From a virus, in the IMG/VR virus record IMGVR_UViG_3300044612_001652, positions 1 to 44,171 of that record: a stretch of 44,171 nt of DNA; one strand, given 5' to 3'. Of this stretch, positions 1-6,160 are shown piece by piece. Below the pieces are notes generated by a model, which did not search any database, was not told the DNA's origin, and was given only the letters and a program-made list of their open reading frames with translations. The first letter of the stretch is position 1, and each line of letters starts with the position of its first letter. Position numbers and translations under genes: made by a program.

Positions 1-72
1 ATACAAAGGCGCTTTTTGATCAATCACCCAGATCAGCGCCTCGTCGGTGGGCTCGTCGGTGGGCTCACTCAT
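1..72 (-). CDS. Small acidic phage protein, N-terminal fragment (cut by window edge)
   Basis: The first 24 codons of a gene that runs off the left edge. They are identical to the start of the complete gene at 36277-36531 (MSEPTDEPTDEALIWVIDQ). Start ATG at 72 overlaps the stop of the upstream gene at 69. Function unknown; last visible member of the leftward operon here. Whether the rest matches the other copy cannot be seen. Confidence 0.75.
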   Translation of the reverse strand, partial: MSEPTDEPTDEALIWVIDQKAPLY

Positions 73-109
73 CGTGCAGCCCTCCCGGCTTTGTATGCGG
101 CGAGGGCGG
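1..109. repeat. Exact direct repeat, copy 1
   Basis: Bases 1-109 are identical to 36460-36568 and run to the window edge, so the true repeat may extend further left. The repeat holds the 5' end of one small gene and the 3' end of the next (both minus strand). Past base 109 the two copies diverge, with two further shorter identical blocks inside the following gene. Confidence 0.95.
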
Positions 110-365
110 ATTGGAAATGGGTCTGTGCGTCATGCGCCCCATTCAAATAGGCCTGTCGAGCGATACGATTTGTCGCTTGGTCGGCCAGCACCACGCGCAC
201 CGCCAACACATCCGGGTCCACCGGCGGCGGCGGGGTCCAGCCTTCGCGGGCTAGGCGGGCGGCGGTTTGGGCCAGTTCTCGAAACCTCAACCCCATTGGC
301 TTCCCCCCCTCGCAGATGCGTACGGCCTCTAAAGCCACCGCGTCGTCCAGTTCTTCATTGGTCAT
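69..365 (-). CDS. Hypothetical early protein (MTNEELD family), copy 1
   Basis: 98 residues, unknown function. It is a mosaic paralogue of 36528-36902: both start MTNEELD, share a central block reading LAREGWTPPPPVDPDVLA, and end in AALAAYKAGRAAR, while the stretches between differ in sequence and length. No membrane segment or known catalytic motif is seen. Start and stop overlap both neighbours by four bases, which places it in one translationally coupled operon. Confidence 0.8.
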   Translation of the reverse strand: MTNEELDDAVALEAVRICEGGKPMGLRFRELAQTAARLAREGWTPPPPVDPDVLAVRVVLADQATNRIARQAYLNGAHDAQTHFQSALAAYKAGRAAR

Positions 366-625
366 CGTGCAGTCTCCTTTGCGGTTTCCCGATCACGGAC
401 CCCGGCCAGGCCCTCAACACCGCTCGGGCGAAAGGTGCGGGCTTCCTCCAGCGTCAACTCGGCCAGCACGAACCCGGCCTCCATATCCTGGACGATGTTG
501 GCAACGCGATCGGTGTGATCCAGTTCCCCGGCGAGGATGGGTCGGGTGAGGACGTTGGCCTGAGCGGGCGATAGGCGCTGGATGGCGCGTTCGCGGGCTA
601 GGCGGTGGATGATGTCGGCACTCAT
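362..625 (-). CDS. Hypothetical early protein
   Basis: 87 residues, mostly helical and charged, no recognised domain. The last residues (AKETAR) match the end of the otherwise different protein at 36899-37228, which precedes the other MTNEELD copy, so the junction is conserved while the gene body is replaced. ATGA overlaps on both sides. Function unknown. Confidence 0.75.
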   Translation of the reverse strand: MSADIIHRLARERAIQRLSPAQANVLTRPILAGELDHTDRVANIVQDMEAGFVLAELTLEEARTFRPSGVEGLAGVRDRETAKETAR

Positions 626-1026
626 GCGTCAAGCCTCCTCACGGTGCCGTCAAAGCGGCGGGATTGAGTGAAGCCGCGCGATTTGAGGCGGGACGGTTTC
701 GGCCCCTCGACCTCGCGGCGGATGATGCGTTCGGTCTTGGCGATGGCCTTCACGTCGCCTCGCGTCTTGGCCTTGTGGCAGTCAACGCAGATCGGGACCC
801 AGTTCCCCGGCTCATGCCGGCCGCTAAGGGCCAGGGGGATGACGTGGTCAATGTGCCATGCCCCTGTCAGGGCCGTTTCGCAGGCGCTACAGGCCCCTCC
901 GAAGTCCTCGGCCACCTTCCTGCGCTGTGAGGGCGTAAAGCCCCTGCGCGGGGTTTTCTCGGGCCGGATTTGGCCGATGGCTTCCCGCAGCTTGGCGAGG
1001 GTGGCGCGTTTGTCGGCGGGGGTCAT
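622..1026 (-). CDS. HNH endonuclease
   Basis: 134 residues. A central HNH nuclease domain is clear: a CxxC pair at C46/C49, the catalytic HIDH at 58-61, an asparagine at N75, and a second pair at C80/C83 followed by H84, giving a zinc-bound beta-beta-alpha-metal fold. The N terminus is basic. Free-standing HNH proteins in phages act as homing or packaging-linked nucleases; here it sits in the early recombination operon rather than beside terminase, so its role is open. It overlaps a tiny membrane gene upstream by four bases. Confidence 0.88.
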   Translation of the reverse strand: MTPADKRATLAKLREAIGQIRPEKTPRRGFTPSQRRKVAEDFGGACSACETALTGAWHIDHVIPLALSGRHEPGNWVPICVDCHKAKTRGDVKAIAKTERIIRREVEGPKPSRLKSRGFTQSRRFDGTVRRLDA

Positions 1027-1130
1027 GCGCCACCCGCCAGCGCAGCGAGCGCGATCAGCAGCCAGCAGAGGGCCGAGAACACGGCGCCCGTCAGGACCAG
1101 TTCACCGGCGAGGATCAGGAGGCGGGTCAT
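1023..1130 (-). CDS. Tiny single-pass membrane protein
   Basis: 35 residues starting MTRLLILAGELVLTGAV, almost entirely one hydrophobic segment with a single early arginine and a short Gly-Gly-Ala tail. It fills the gap between the PAPS-reductase-like gene and the HNH gene exactly, with ATGA overlaps at both ends, which is the main reason to believe it. Function unknown; a small membrane effector is one possibility. Confidence 0.65.
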   Translation of the reverse strand: MTRLLILAGELVLTGAVFSALCWLLIALAALAGGA

Positions 1131-1957
1131 TCGTCCACCCCGCAGACCAGGCCGCACTCGGCGTCGAACTCGTCATCGTTCGCCGGGTCATCAAACAGCG
1201 ATGGCTGCTCCATGACCTCCCGCTTCAGGGTGGCGTAAGAGTATTCAGTGACGAACGTCCCGTTCGTCACCCGCTCCTGTTCGATCCACCAGTCCGCGAT
1301 CTGTGGCCCTTGCTCGGCCATGATGGCCTTGAGCCGGCCTCGCGCTTTCAGGAAGCACAAGTCGCAGTTGCCCTCGTAGCCTCGGATGCCAAGGTCAAAG
1401 TTCCGGGTCTTCCAGAAGTCCAGAACGTCGGCGTGAGTGACGCGGGCCTTGTCGAGCGGAAGCCAAGCGGTGAAGGGTTCCTTGTTCGCCGCGTTCCGCG
1501 CGTAGGCCTTGAGGCACCGGCGCCCTTCGTCGTGGCGCAGGCCCACGGCATTGCGCCACCGGGTCCAGCCCAGACGGCGCTGGCAGTAGTGCTTCATCAC
1601 CCGGACCTTCAGTTCCGAGGTGCAGAACCGGGTCACGGCGTTGGGCGTGTAGGACTTCTTGCGGATCAGATCGGCGAAGGGCTCGCCGTTTCGGCTGGCC
1701 GTTTCAAAGGTCACGACCCGGAAGCCCGGCTCCTCCATCTGCCATTCCAGCCAGATGATCGGGACGTTCCAATGCTCGGAGCAGTCCTGCACAAAGCGCA
1801 GGGTCTCCTCGCGCTCGCGCCCGGTGTTGGCAAATGTCACCACGGTGTCCGGCGGCAACTCGCCGCCGTGCGCCTGGAGGATTTGGTGCAGCATGTAGCC
1901 GCTGGTCCGGCCCCCAGAGAACGAAATCAGGGTCGGCTGGTCGATGTGATACGGCAT
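1127..1957 (-). CDS. PAPS reductase-like PP-loop protein
   Basis: 276 residues. An N-terminal PP-loop (SFSGGRTSGY, about residues 12-21) binds ATP or PAPS in this superfamily of adenylyl-transferring sulfur enzymes. A cysteine in FCTSELK (near 112) and a CDLC pair (near 200) match the pattern of phage and DndC-type members, where cysteines can hold an iron-sulfur cluster. Real PAPS reductases serve sulfate assimilation; phage versions have been proposed to act in nucleic-acid thiolation, but no Dnd-like partner is visible here. ATG at 1957 is preferred; a GTG directly before it would add one residue. Confidence 0.85.
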   Translation of the reverse strand: MPYHIDQPTLISFSGGRTSGYMLHQILQAHGGELPPDTVVTFANTGREREETLRFVQDCSEHWNVPIIWLEWQMEEPGFRVVTFETASRNGEPFADLIRKKSYTPNAVTRFCTSELKVRVMKHYCQRRLGWTRWRNAVGLRHDEGRRCLKAYARNAANKEPFTAWLPLDKARVTHADVLDFWKTRNFDLGIRGYEGNCDLCFLKARGRLKAIMAEQGPQIADWWIEQERVTNGTFVTEYSYATLKREVMEQPSLFDDPANDDEFDAECGLVCGVDE

Positions 1958-2253
1958 CACGCAGCCTCCCGACCGAAGAACCGGACCCCGCCAACCGGGG
2001 CGACGGAGGGAACGTCAATCCCCGCGTCGAGGTCGGCCAGGGCTTCGAGGCCCTTGGCGGTGATGCTGGTGATGCAATCCCGCTCGGCTGTGAAGCCGTG
2101 GTCCTTTAGCGCCAGGATCAGGAAGTGCGCGGCCCGTTCATCGCGGGGGTCATCACTTCGGGCGATCAGATCCACGAGGTCTGCGTGGGCCTGCGGGCCA
2201 GCGACGAGGGCGTCGAGGGTTCTGTGGCCACGACCGCCGACACGGAAGGTCAT
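1957..2253 (-). CDS. Hypothetical early protein, possible winged-helix fold
   Basis: 98 residues, no family recognised with certainty. The middle part (ALKDHGFTAERDCITSITAKGLEALADL) has the helix then TxxGxEAL pattern often seen at the end of winged-helix domains, so a DNA-binding role is possible but only inferred. It overlaps ninB upstream by four bases. Confidence 0.75.
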   Translation of the reverse strand: MTFRVGGRGHRTLDALVAGPQAHADLVDLIARSDDPRDERAAHFLILALKDHGFTAERDCITSITAKGLEALADLDAGIDVPSVAPVGGVRFFGREAA

Positions 2254-2654
2254 GCGGCCACCTGCTCTTGTGCCGGCGCGGCAAACGTCACGCCCTGCCG
2301 AGCGGCAAAGGCGTCGATCAGGTCCATGAGATCGGCCATCTCACCGACCGACAGGCTGGACGAGGACCGGCCAAGGGCCACGAAGCCGGTGCCGTCGAGA
2401 TTGGGGACGATCCGCATTTCCTGCTTCAGCGAGGCCATGAAGATCAGCTTCCAGTCGTCGGCCGTCAGCTTCTGGCCGTGCCACTTCACCTGCCGGGCAA
2501 CGTCCGTGAGCATGGCCCACATGCGGGCGTTCTGGTCCGTGGTGCGCTTGGCCTCCTGAAAGGTCACTCGAGTGCCCCAGGGGGCTTGACGCGCCCATGA
2601 GATCACGCGCTCCCGGTCTGTGGCGCGGGTGAGGATGACGAGGGCTCGGCTCAT
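2250..2654 (-). CDS. ninB: NinB/Orf family recombination mediator
   Basis: 134 residues, close to the usual length of lambda NinB (Orf). The diagnostic run from RTTDQNARMWAML through the WHGQ, WK and IVPNLDGTGFVALGRSSS blocks is present. In lambda, Orf binds single-stranded DNA and SSB and can replace RecFOR functions to load a recombinase. It lies directly downstream of the Erf annealing protein with a four-base overlap, so the two probably act together in phage recombination after infection. Confidence 0.93.
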   Translation of the reverse strand: MSRALVILTRATDRERVISWARQAPWGTRVTFQEAKRTTDQNARMWAMLTDVARQVKWHGQKLTADDWKLIFMASLKQEMRIVPNLDGTGFVALGRSSSSLSVGEMADLMDLIDAFAARQGVTFAAPAQEQVAA

Positions 2655-3334
2655 GCCGCCCTCCCCACCGCATCGGCGAAGGCCGCGTCCATGTCGTGCT
2701 CGGCCTGGCCCTTGCCGAACAGTTCATCCCGGCGCAGGTGCAGCCGGTCGCGCATGGGGTCGAGCCACGCCAGCGGAAGGTCTGAGGTGTAGCGGTCGAA
2801 GTTGGCCAGCCAGTCGGCCATGCCGTCGCGGGACAGCCGGTCGATCTCGGCAATCATGCGCTCGTGGTCGCCGTCGCGCTTGGCTTGGGCGGGCGTCTTG
2901 CGGCCATTGGTGGGGGCCGGGGCTTCGCGCTTGGGCGCCGCGGCTGCGGCTGCGTTGCCGTCGTCATCTTCCGGCGCCACACCGACAAAGGCCGCAAGGG
3001 CATATCGCCGGGCGTAGGTGGTCGCCGACCCGTAGGCCTGGGCGTCCACCTTGGCCAGCGGGATGGTCAGGGTGCCGCGCATCCACTCGCCGGAAGCGTG
3101 GGCGAGCATGGTGGTCATCTCCATGCGGCCATCGGCGCAGGGGCCGGGGGACTGGACGATGGCCAGGCCGTGCTTGGTGAGGGCTTCCCGGCAGGCATCC
3201 CAGACGGCGGCGAGGTCGGCATACTTGGACCGGAAGGCGGGGTTCGCCTTGCCCTTGACGGCACCCTCGACCTCGCCCTGGGCGGCTGACAGGGCCTTGG
3301 CGAGAGCGGCTATCGTGGGGGAGGTGTCAAACAT
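2651..3334 (-). CDS. erf: Erf-type single-strand annealing protein
   Basis: 227 residues. The N-terminal core (IAALAKALSAAQGEVEGAVK, then NPAFRSKYADLAAVWDACR, then SGEWMRGTL and QAYGSATTYARRYAL) is the ERF superfamily signature: a ring-forming protein that anneals complementary single strands and circularises phage DNA. The C-terminal half is charged and variable, as usual. The open frame extends upstream but only the ATG at 3334 gives the conserved N terminus; it overlaps the stop of the 58-residue gene by eight bases. Confidence 0.92.
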   Translation of the reverse strand: MFDTSPTIAALAKALSAAQGEVEGAVKGKANPAFRSKYADLAAVWDACREALTKHGLAIVQSPGPCADGRMEMTTMLAHASGEWMRGTLTIPLAKVDAQAYGSATTYARRYALAAFVGVAPEDDDGNAAAAAAPKREAPAPTNGRKTPAQAKRDGDHERMIAEIDRLSRDGMADWLANFDRYTSDLPLAWLDPMRDRLHLRRDELFGKGQAEHDMDAAFADAVGRAA

Positions 3335-3503
3335 TGGTGAGCATCCTGAGTTGGAAGGCGGCGCGGCGGGCGGCTTTGAGCGCGGCCCACGCGGCGTCAG
3401 ATGTGGCGAAGGTCTCAATGACCTCGTCGGTGTGGAAGTCGTCGCCCTCGCGGAAGCGGAGCGACCAGCCATCGGGGGCGGCGGTGATGATGAGGGTGGG
3501 CAT
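3327..3503 (-). CDS. Small hypothetical early protein
   Basis: 58 residues beginning MPTLIITAAPDGWSLRF, then an acidic stretch and a helical end. It fills the space between its neighbours: start ATG overlaps the preceding stop (ATGA) and its stop overlaps the erf start by eight bases. Its product looks like a small beta-strand then helix protein. No family recognised. Confidence 0.7.
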   Translation of the reverse strand: MPTLIITAAPDGWSLRFREGDDFHTDEVIETFATSDAAWAALKAARRAAFQLRMLTNV

Positions 3504-3991
3504 CAGGCGGGCTCCGGAACGAGCATCACCATCGCGTCGATGCAGTGCTTTGCGTCGGCAATGTCGCGGATCAGGTCCGGGTGACGCTGGGCCACGGCGT
3601 CAAGGCGCGGGGCGAGGTCGGCGAGGTGGTGGTTGGGGTTCTGGCTGGCGAAGGTCAGCGAGCGGGCAAGTGCGGCGCAGTCGGCATCCCGGCTGGCCAT
3701 GCGGTTCCCGATGATGTTCAGGATCACTTGGAAGGGCTCGCGGACGGTCAGCCGGCGACGCTTCATCACGTCGGCAAAGCCCTGGGCCTCGAGGTCGGCT
3801 TCGGTAAGGGCCGCGACCGGCGAGGGGTCAAAGCCCGACATGCAGACGCCCGAACGGCGGGTCCGCATGTGTTCCTCGTAAAGGGCGATGTCAGAAGCAT
3901 TGCGGTGGCGCCAGAAGCTGACGCTGTGGTCGAAAGTCTTGCGCTCTTCGGCGGTAAGGCTTTCGCGGGTGAGGGTGGTGGTGGCGGTCAT
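3503..3991 (-). CDS. Hypothetical protein, first gene of the left early operon
   Basis: 162 residues, soluble, no recognised domain. It is the first gene read from the leftward promoter at 4025-4053, with a GGAGAAG ribosome site before its ATG. The position equals that of lambda N or other immediate-early products, but nothing in the sequence shows an arginine-rich RNA-binding N terminus, so an antiterminator role is not supported. Confidence 0.8.
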   Translation of the reverse strand: MTATTTLTRESLTAEERKTFDHSVSFWRHRNASDIALYEEHMRTRRSGVCMSGFDPSPVAALTEADLEAQGFADVMKRRRLTVREPFQVILNIIGNRMASRDADCAALARSLTFASQNPNHHLADLAPRLDAVAQRHPDLIRDIADAKHCIDAMVMLVPEPA

Positions 3992-4023
3992 CTGTCTTCT
4001 CCGTCGCGCTTTGGCGATGGAGG

Positions 4024-4098
4024 AACACTACAGCCAGTAGCGTCACCCGGCAAGCGGAAAATTACAGACTGTAGCGTTTTTTCTGACGCTGTAGGGTT
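4024..4098. promoter_or_regulatory. Left operator cluster (OL-like)
   Basis: Site 1 (4024-4044) is AACACTAC, five bases, GTAGCGTC. Site 2 (4058-4078) is AAAATTAC, five bases, GTAGCGTT, holding the perfect dyad TACAGACTGTA. A third right half-site GTAGGGTT (4091-4098) has a poor left half. The same dyad recurs at 4605-4625, so one dimeric repressor probably serves both places. Confidence 0.7.
4025..4053 (-). promoter_or_regulatory. Leftward early promoter (pL-like)
   Basis: Minus strand: TTGCCG (-35, 4053-4048), 17-base spacer, TAGTGT (-10, 4030-4025). The layout and spacer match the rightward promoter at 4596-4624, and an operator fills the spacer and -10, so repressor binding would block it. 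Confidence 0.65.
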
Positions 4099-4107
4099 GA
4101 GCGCATG

Positions 4108-4128
4108 AAAAACCCCGCCGGAGCGGGG
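4108..4128 (-). terminator. Rho-independent terminator after the repressor gene
   Basis: Read on the minus strand: CCCCGC, four-base loop, GCGGGG, then TTTTT. It lies just downstream of the repressor stop and upstream of the left operators, isolating repressor transcription from the left operon. Confidence 0.8.
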
Positions 4129-4150
4129 CGGGGGGCGATATGCGCGGCGG

Positions 4151-4549
4151 TTAGGTCCCGGTCTGGAGGGGCGGTTCGCCAGAGAAGGCGTCGAGGATCC
4201 CGTTGATGGCGCGCAGGGCGTCTTCGCGCTTCACGGCATCGACGCGGGACAGGCGCTCGGCAATGCCGCCGGCCACGACGTTCATCTCGGTGTCGGTGTC
4301 GGTGTCTGGGGCGCCCTCGCCGGTCAGCATCCAGCGCCAGGACACGTTGAACTTGCGGGCCAGGTGCTGCATCTCGGAAAGCATGGGCGCCCGGCCGCCG
4401 TCCGCCTTGGCAATCTCCCAGGTCCGATAGGTGCCGGGCTTCACGCCTAAAGAACGAGCTGCATCCGTGGGTCGGACGAAGTGCGTCCGATTCAGACGTG
4501 CCCACCTGATACGTTCATGCGGGTCGCGGAGGCTGGTCCAATCCTGCAT
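4151..4549 (-). CDS. CI-like phage repressor (HTH)
   Basis: 132 residues. An N-terminal helix-turn-helix of the Cro/CI type spans about residues 10-70 (RPTDAARSLGVKPGTYRTWE, then MLSEMQHLARKFNVSWRWML, ending TGEG). The C-terminal part is a short acidic then helical segment; there is no LexA/S24 peptidase domain, so RecA-driven self-cleavage is not expected. ATG at 4549 is chosen because the HTH begins soon after; the frame extends further without similarity. A weak operator covers this start codon, suggesting autoregulation. Divergent from the Cro-like gene. Confidence 0.85.
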   Translation of the reverse strand: MQDWTSLRDPHERIRWARLNRTHFVRPTDAARSLGVKPGTYRTWEIAKADGGRAPMLSEMQHLARKFNVSWRWMLTGEGAPDTDTDTEMNVVAGGIAERLSRVDAVKREDALRAINGILDAFSGEPPLQTGT

Positions 4550-4625
4550 GTCACCGACGGTAGCGAGTCCTGCGTCACAGGGTGTAAGAAATAGGTTGCA
4601 GGCAAACGCTACTGTCTGTAGTGTT
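4550..4625. promoter_or_regulatory. Right operators (OR-like) between repressor and cro
   Basis: A strong site at 4605-4625: AACGCTAC, TGTCT, GTAGTGTT. A weaker site around 4547-4567 has the right half GTAGCGAG and a poor left half and covers the repressor start codon. A GAGTC (GANTC class) lies at 4565-4569. The promoter for the repressor must be in here but no convincing -35/-10 pair was found. Confidence 0.65.
4596..4624 (+). promoter_or_regulatory. Rightward early promoter (pR-like)
   Basis: TTGCAG (4596-4601), 17 bases, TAGTGT (4619-4624). An operator covers spacer and -10. The predicted start of transcription falls on or next to the ATG at 4631, implying a leaderless cro message. Confidence 0.65.
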
Positions 4626-4630
4626 TCGCC

Positions 4631-4831
4631 ATGCCTACCCATCGCGACATCATCAAGAACAACGGCGGCGCCCGAGCGGTAGCCGAAGCGTTGCGCGTTC
4701 GGACGGAAACCGTCCGCATGTGGCAGTTCCGGGAGCGTATCCCTCGGAACGCCTGGCCTGAGCTGATCCAAGCCTTTCCGACCATCACGCTCGACGCGCT
4801 GATGGCCGCTGAAAGCGTCGAGGCAGCCTGA
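4631..4831 (+). CDS. Cro-like HTH regulator (YdaS type)
   Basis: 66 residues. Residues 5-60 form a small helix-turn-helix (DIIKNNGGARAVAEALRV, then TVRMWQFRERIP) of the YdaS/Cro group. Being first in the rightward operon and divergent from the repressor, it should compete for the shared operators and favour lytic growth. No Shine-Dalgarno sequence precedes the ATG, which fits a leaderless transcript from the promoter just upstream. Confidence 0.85.
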   Translation: MPTHRDIIKNNGGARAVAEALRVRTETVRMWQFRERIPRNAWPELIQAFPTITLDALMAAESVEAA

Positions 4832-4932
4832 TGGATTACCGGACCACATCAACGGTCCGCGAGTTCCGCGCGGGGGTCCTTTCTCCCGGCGGTTGGTCGG
4901 GCGCCGCCGCAATGGCGGGGCAGCCCTATGGG

Positions 4933-5154
4933 TCAAGCCGGTCCCCTGCGGGGTGTGCATTTGTAGCCGGTATGTCCCGTCGGCCTGACGGGGGGGAGGG
5001 GACCGCTTGGTCCTCTCTCCATCCCGCAGGCCCGCCAGAAGAAGCGGGTTCCAGCCCGCTCCAGGGCCTTTCGGGTCTCTGTGTCAGTCTCCACCCGGCT
5101 GTGTGTCCAACAGCGCCGGGCGGCTTCGTAAGCGTCCTGTTTCCAAGTGTCCAA
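4933..5154 (-). CDS. Possible antisense small protein (uncertain)
   Basis: The 346 bases between cro and the next plus-strand gene hold no secure gene. The best candidate is this 73-residue minus-strand frame starting at TTG 5154 (MDTWKQDAYEAARRCW), with an excellent AGGAGGT site six bases upstream, charged helical composition and G/C-rich third positions. The competing plus-strand frame 4831-5181 is coupled to cro by TGATG but has a Ser/Gly/Pro-rich composition and weaker codon bias. Either or neither may be expressed. Confidence 0.38.
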   Translation of the reverse strand: MDTWKQDAYEAARRCWTHSRVETDTETRKALERAGTRFFWRACGMERGPSGPLPPVRPTGHTGYKCTPRRGPA

Positions 5155-5177
5155 CCGTCACCTCCTGAGGTGCAACA

Positions 5178-5609
5178 ATGACGGTGACACACATGGAAAA
5201 CCTCGGGCGCGGTGGGGCGAGTTCCCCCATGACCTTCCGCCAGTCGCGTGATGCGCTGGCCAACTACTGCGCGGCCCGCTGGCCTGTAGGGCGCCGCAAG
5301 GCGGTCGAACGGGAGTGGGGCCTTTCCCCCGACGAGGCGCGGGGCGTCATCGAGGCCACGGCCTCGGCGGCGACCATCGACAAGGTCTGGAAGGCCGGAG
5401 GCTGGGCGGTGGCCCTGCCGGTCCTGTCGTCCGTGATCGGGTGCAGCCTCGAAAGTCACATTCAACAGGAACGGAGGAAGCAGCTTGCGGTTGCTCATCG
5501 AACCGGCGCGTTGGTGCGCCATCTTCGGACTGTATCTGGTCCTCCTGCCGACCGTCGCCCTGCTGGCGGTATCGAACCTTCAGGCCAAGGCGTTTCTTAC
5601 CCTGAGTGA
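5178..5609 (+). CDS. Phage early regulatory-type protein, unknown
   Basis: 143 residues. Residues 18-95 (ANYCAARWPVGRRKAVEREW, LSPDEARGVIEATAS, GGWAVALPVLSSVIG) resemble small proteins placed after cro in many alphaproteobacterial prophages; position suggests a regulator or replication helper, unproven. The ATG at 5178 follows GAGGTG; ATG 5193 is an alternative. The last 42 codons overlap a membrane gene in another frame and look less protein-like, so the functional part may end near residue 100. Confidence 0.7.
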   Translation: MTVTHMENLGRGGASSPMTFRQSRDALANYCAARWPVGRRKAVEREWGLSPDEARGVIEATASAATIDKVWKAGGWAVALPVLSSVIGCSLESHIQQERRKQLAVAHRTGALVRHLRTVSGPPADRRPAGGIEPSGQGVSYPE

Positions 5610-5643
5610 GGCCCTGGCCGATGCGCTGGACGCGGTCCGATGA
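5485..5643 (+). CDS. Small membrane protein, TTG start
   Basis: 52 residues with one strong hydrophobic segment (about residues 11-30: CAIFGLYLVLLPTVALLAVS) followed by a soluble helical tail. TTG at 5485 follows GGAGG at seven bases. It overlaps the preceding gene by 125 bases in a different frame and the next start by four bases. The clear membrane segment and coupling favour it being real. Function unknown. Confidence 0.55.
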   Translation: MRLLIEPARWCAIFGLYLVLLPTVALLAVSNLQAKAFLTLSEALADALDAVR

Positions 5644-5810
5644 TCCGCGCCCTCCTCAACCGCCTGCGCCGGCAGCCCTCGGCCTTCGACCTCAGGCTGG
5701 CCGAGTTCGACCGCCGCATTGCGGAGGCCAGGGCCAAGCATCGATCGATCCGACACATCGAGGCCGAGCGCCGCGAGTTTGTTCATGGGTGCCTGCGGGG
5801 TTCCCGGTGA
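5640..5810 (+). CDS. Small basic hypothetical protein
   Basis: 56 residues, strongly helical and basic (MIRALLNRLRRQPSAFDLRL, then AEFDRRIAEARAKHRSIRH). ATGA overlap upstream and GTGA overlap with rusA downstream. Possibly a nucleic-acid-binding accessory; no family recognised. Confidence 0.65.
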   Translation: MIRALLNRLRRQPSAFDLRLAEFDRRIAEARAKHRSIRHIEAERREFVHGCLRGSR

Positions 5811-6160
5811 TCCGGCTGACCCTGCCTTACCCGCCCTCGGTGAACGCCACACATCGCGCTGTGAATGGCCGGGTCATCCTGTCCAAGCGGTATCGCGACT
5901 GGATCTTGGAAGCCGGGAAGGCGGTTGCCGCGCAGCTGCCGGCGCAGGCCCCGCTCAAGCACTACCAGCTCTTGATCGAGGCGAGCCCGCCCGACCTCCG
6001 ACGCCGCGATCTTGGCAACCTCGAAAAGCCCGTTTCGGACCTCCTGCAGCGCGCCGGGGTGATCGAAGACGACCGGATGGCCCGCTTCATCGGGCTGTCG
6101 TGGTCCGACCTCCCGCCCGCCAAGCCGGGCTCACTCAAACTGAGGATTTACGCAGTATGA
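5807..6160 (+). CDS. rusA: RusA-type Holliday junction resolvase
   Basis: 117 residues, the usual RusA length. The N terminus (LTLPYPPSVNATHR) is the family's first strand and DNA-contact loop. Acidic catalytic positions are present: D68 in RRDLGN, D78 and the pair D88/D89 in VIEDDRM, with K74 between. RusA cuts four-way junctions symmetrically to resolve recombination and replication intermediates before packaging. GTG at 5807 is chosen; it overlaps the previous stop and gives the conserved N terminus, while the longer open frame upstream is another gene's shadow. Confidence 0.92.
   Translation: MIRLTLPYPPSVNATHRAVNGRVILSKRYRDWILEAGKAVAAQLPAQAPLKHYQLLIEASPPDLRRRDLGNLEKPVSDLLQRAGVIEDDRMARFIGLSWSDLPPAKPGSLKLRIYAV

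Noticed and set aside
668-2329. 553-codon open frame on the plus strand
   Set aside because: It lies opposite several well-supported minus genes (HNH, PAPS-reductase-like). Its product is Arg/Pro/Ala-rich without domains; a GC-rich antisense shadow.
4831-5181. 116-codon plus frame coupled to cro by TGATG
   Set aside because: Ser/Gly/Pro-rich product with no domain and weak third-position bias after codon 36; the minus candidate in the same stretch has the better ribosome site. Not excluded.
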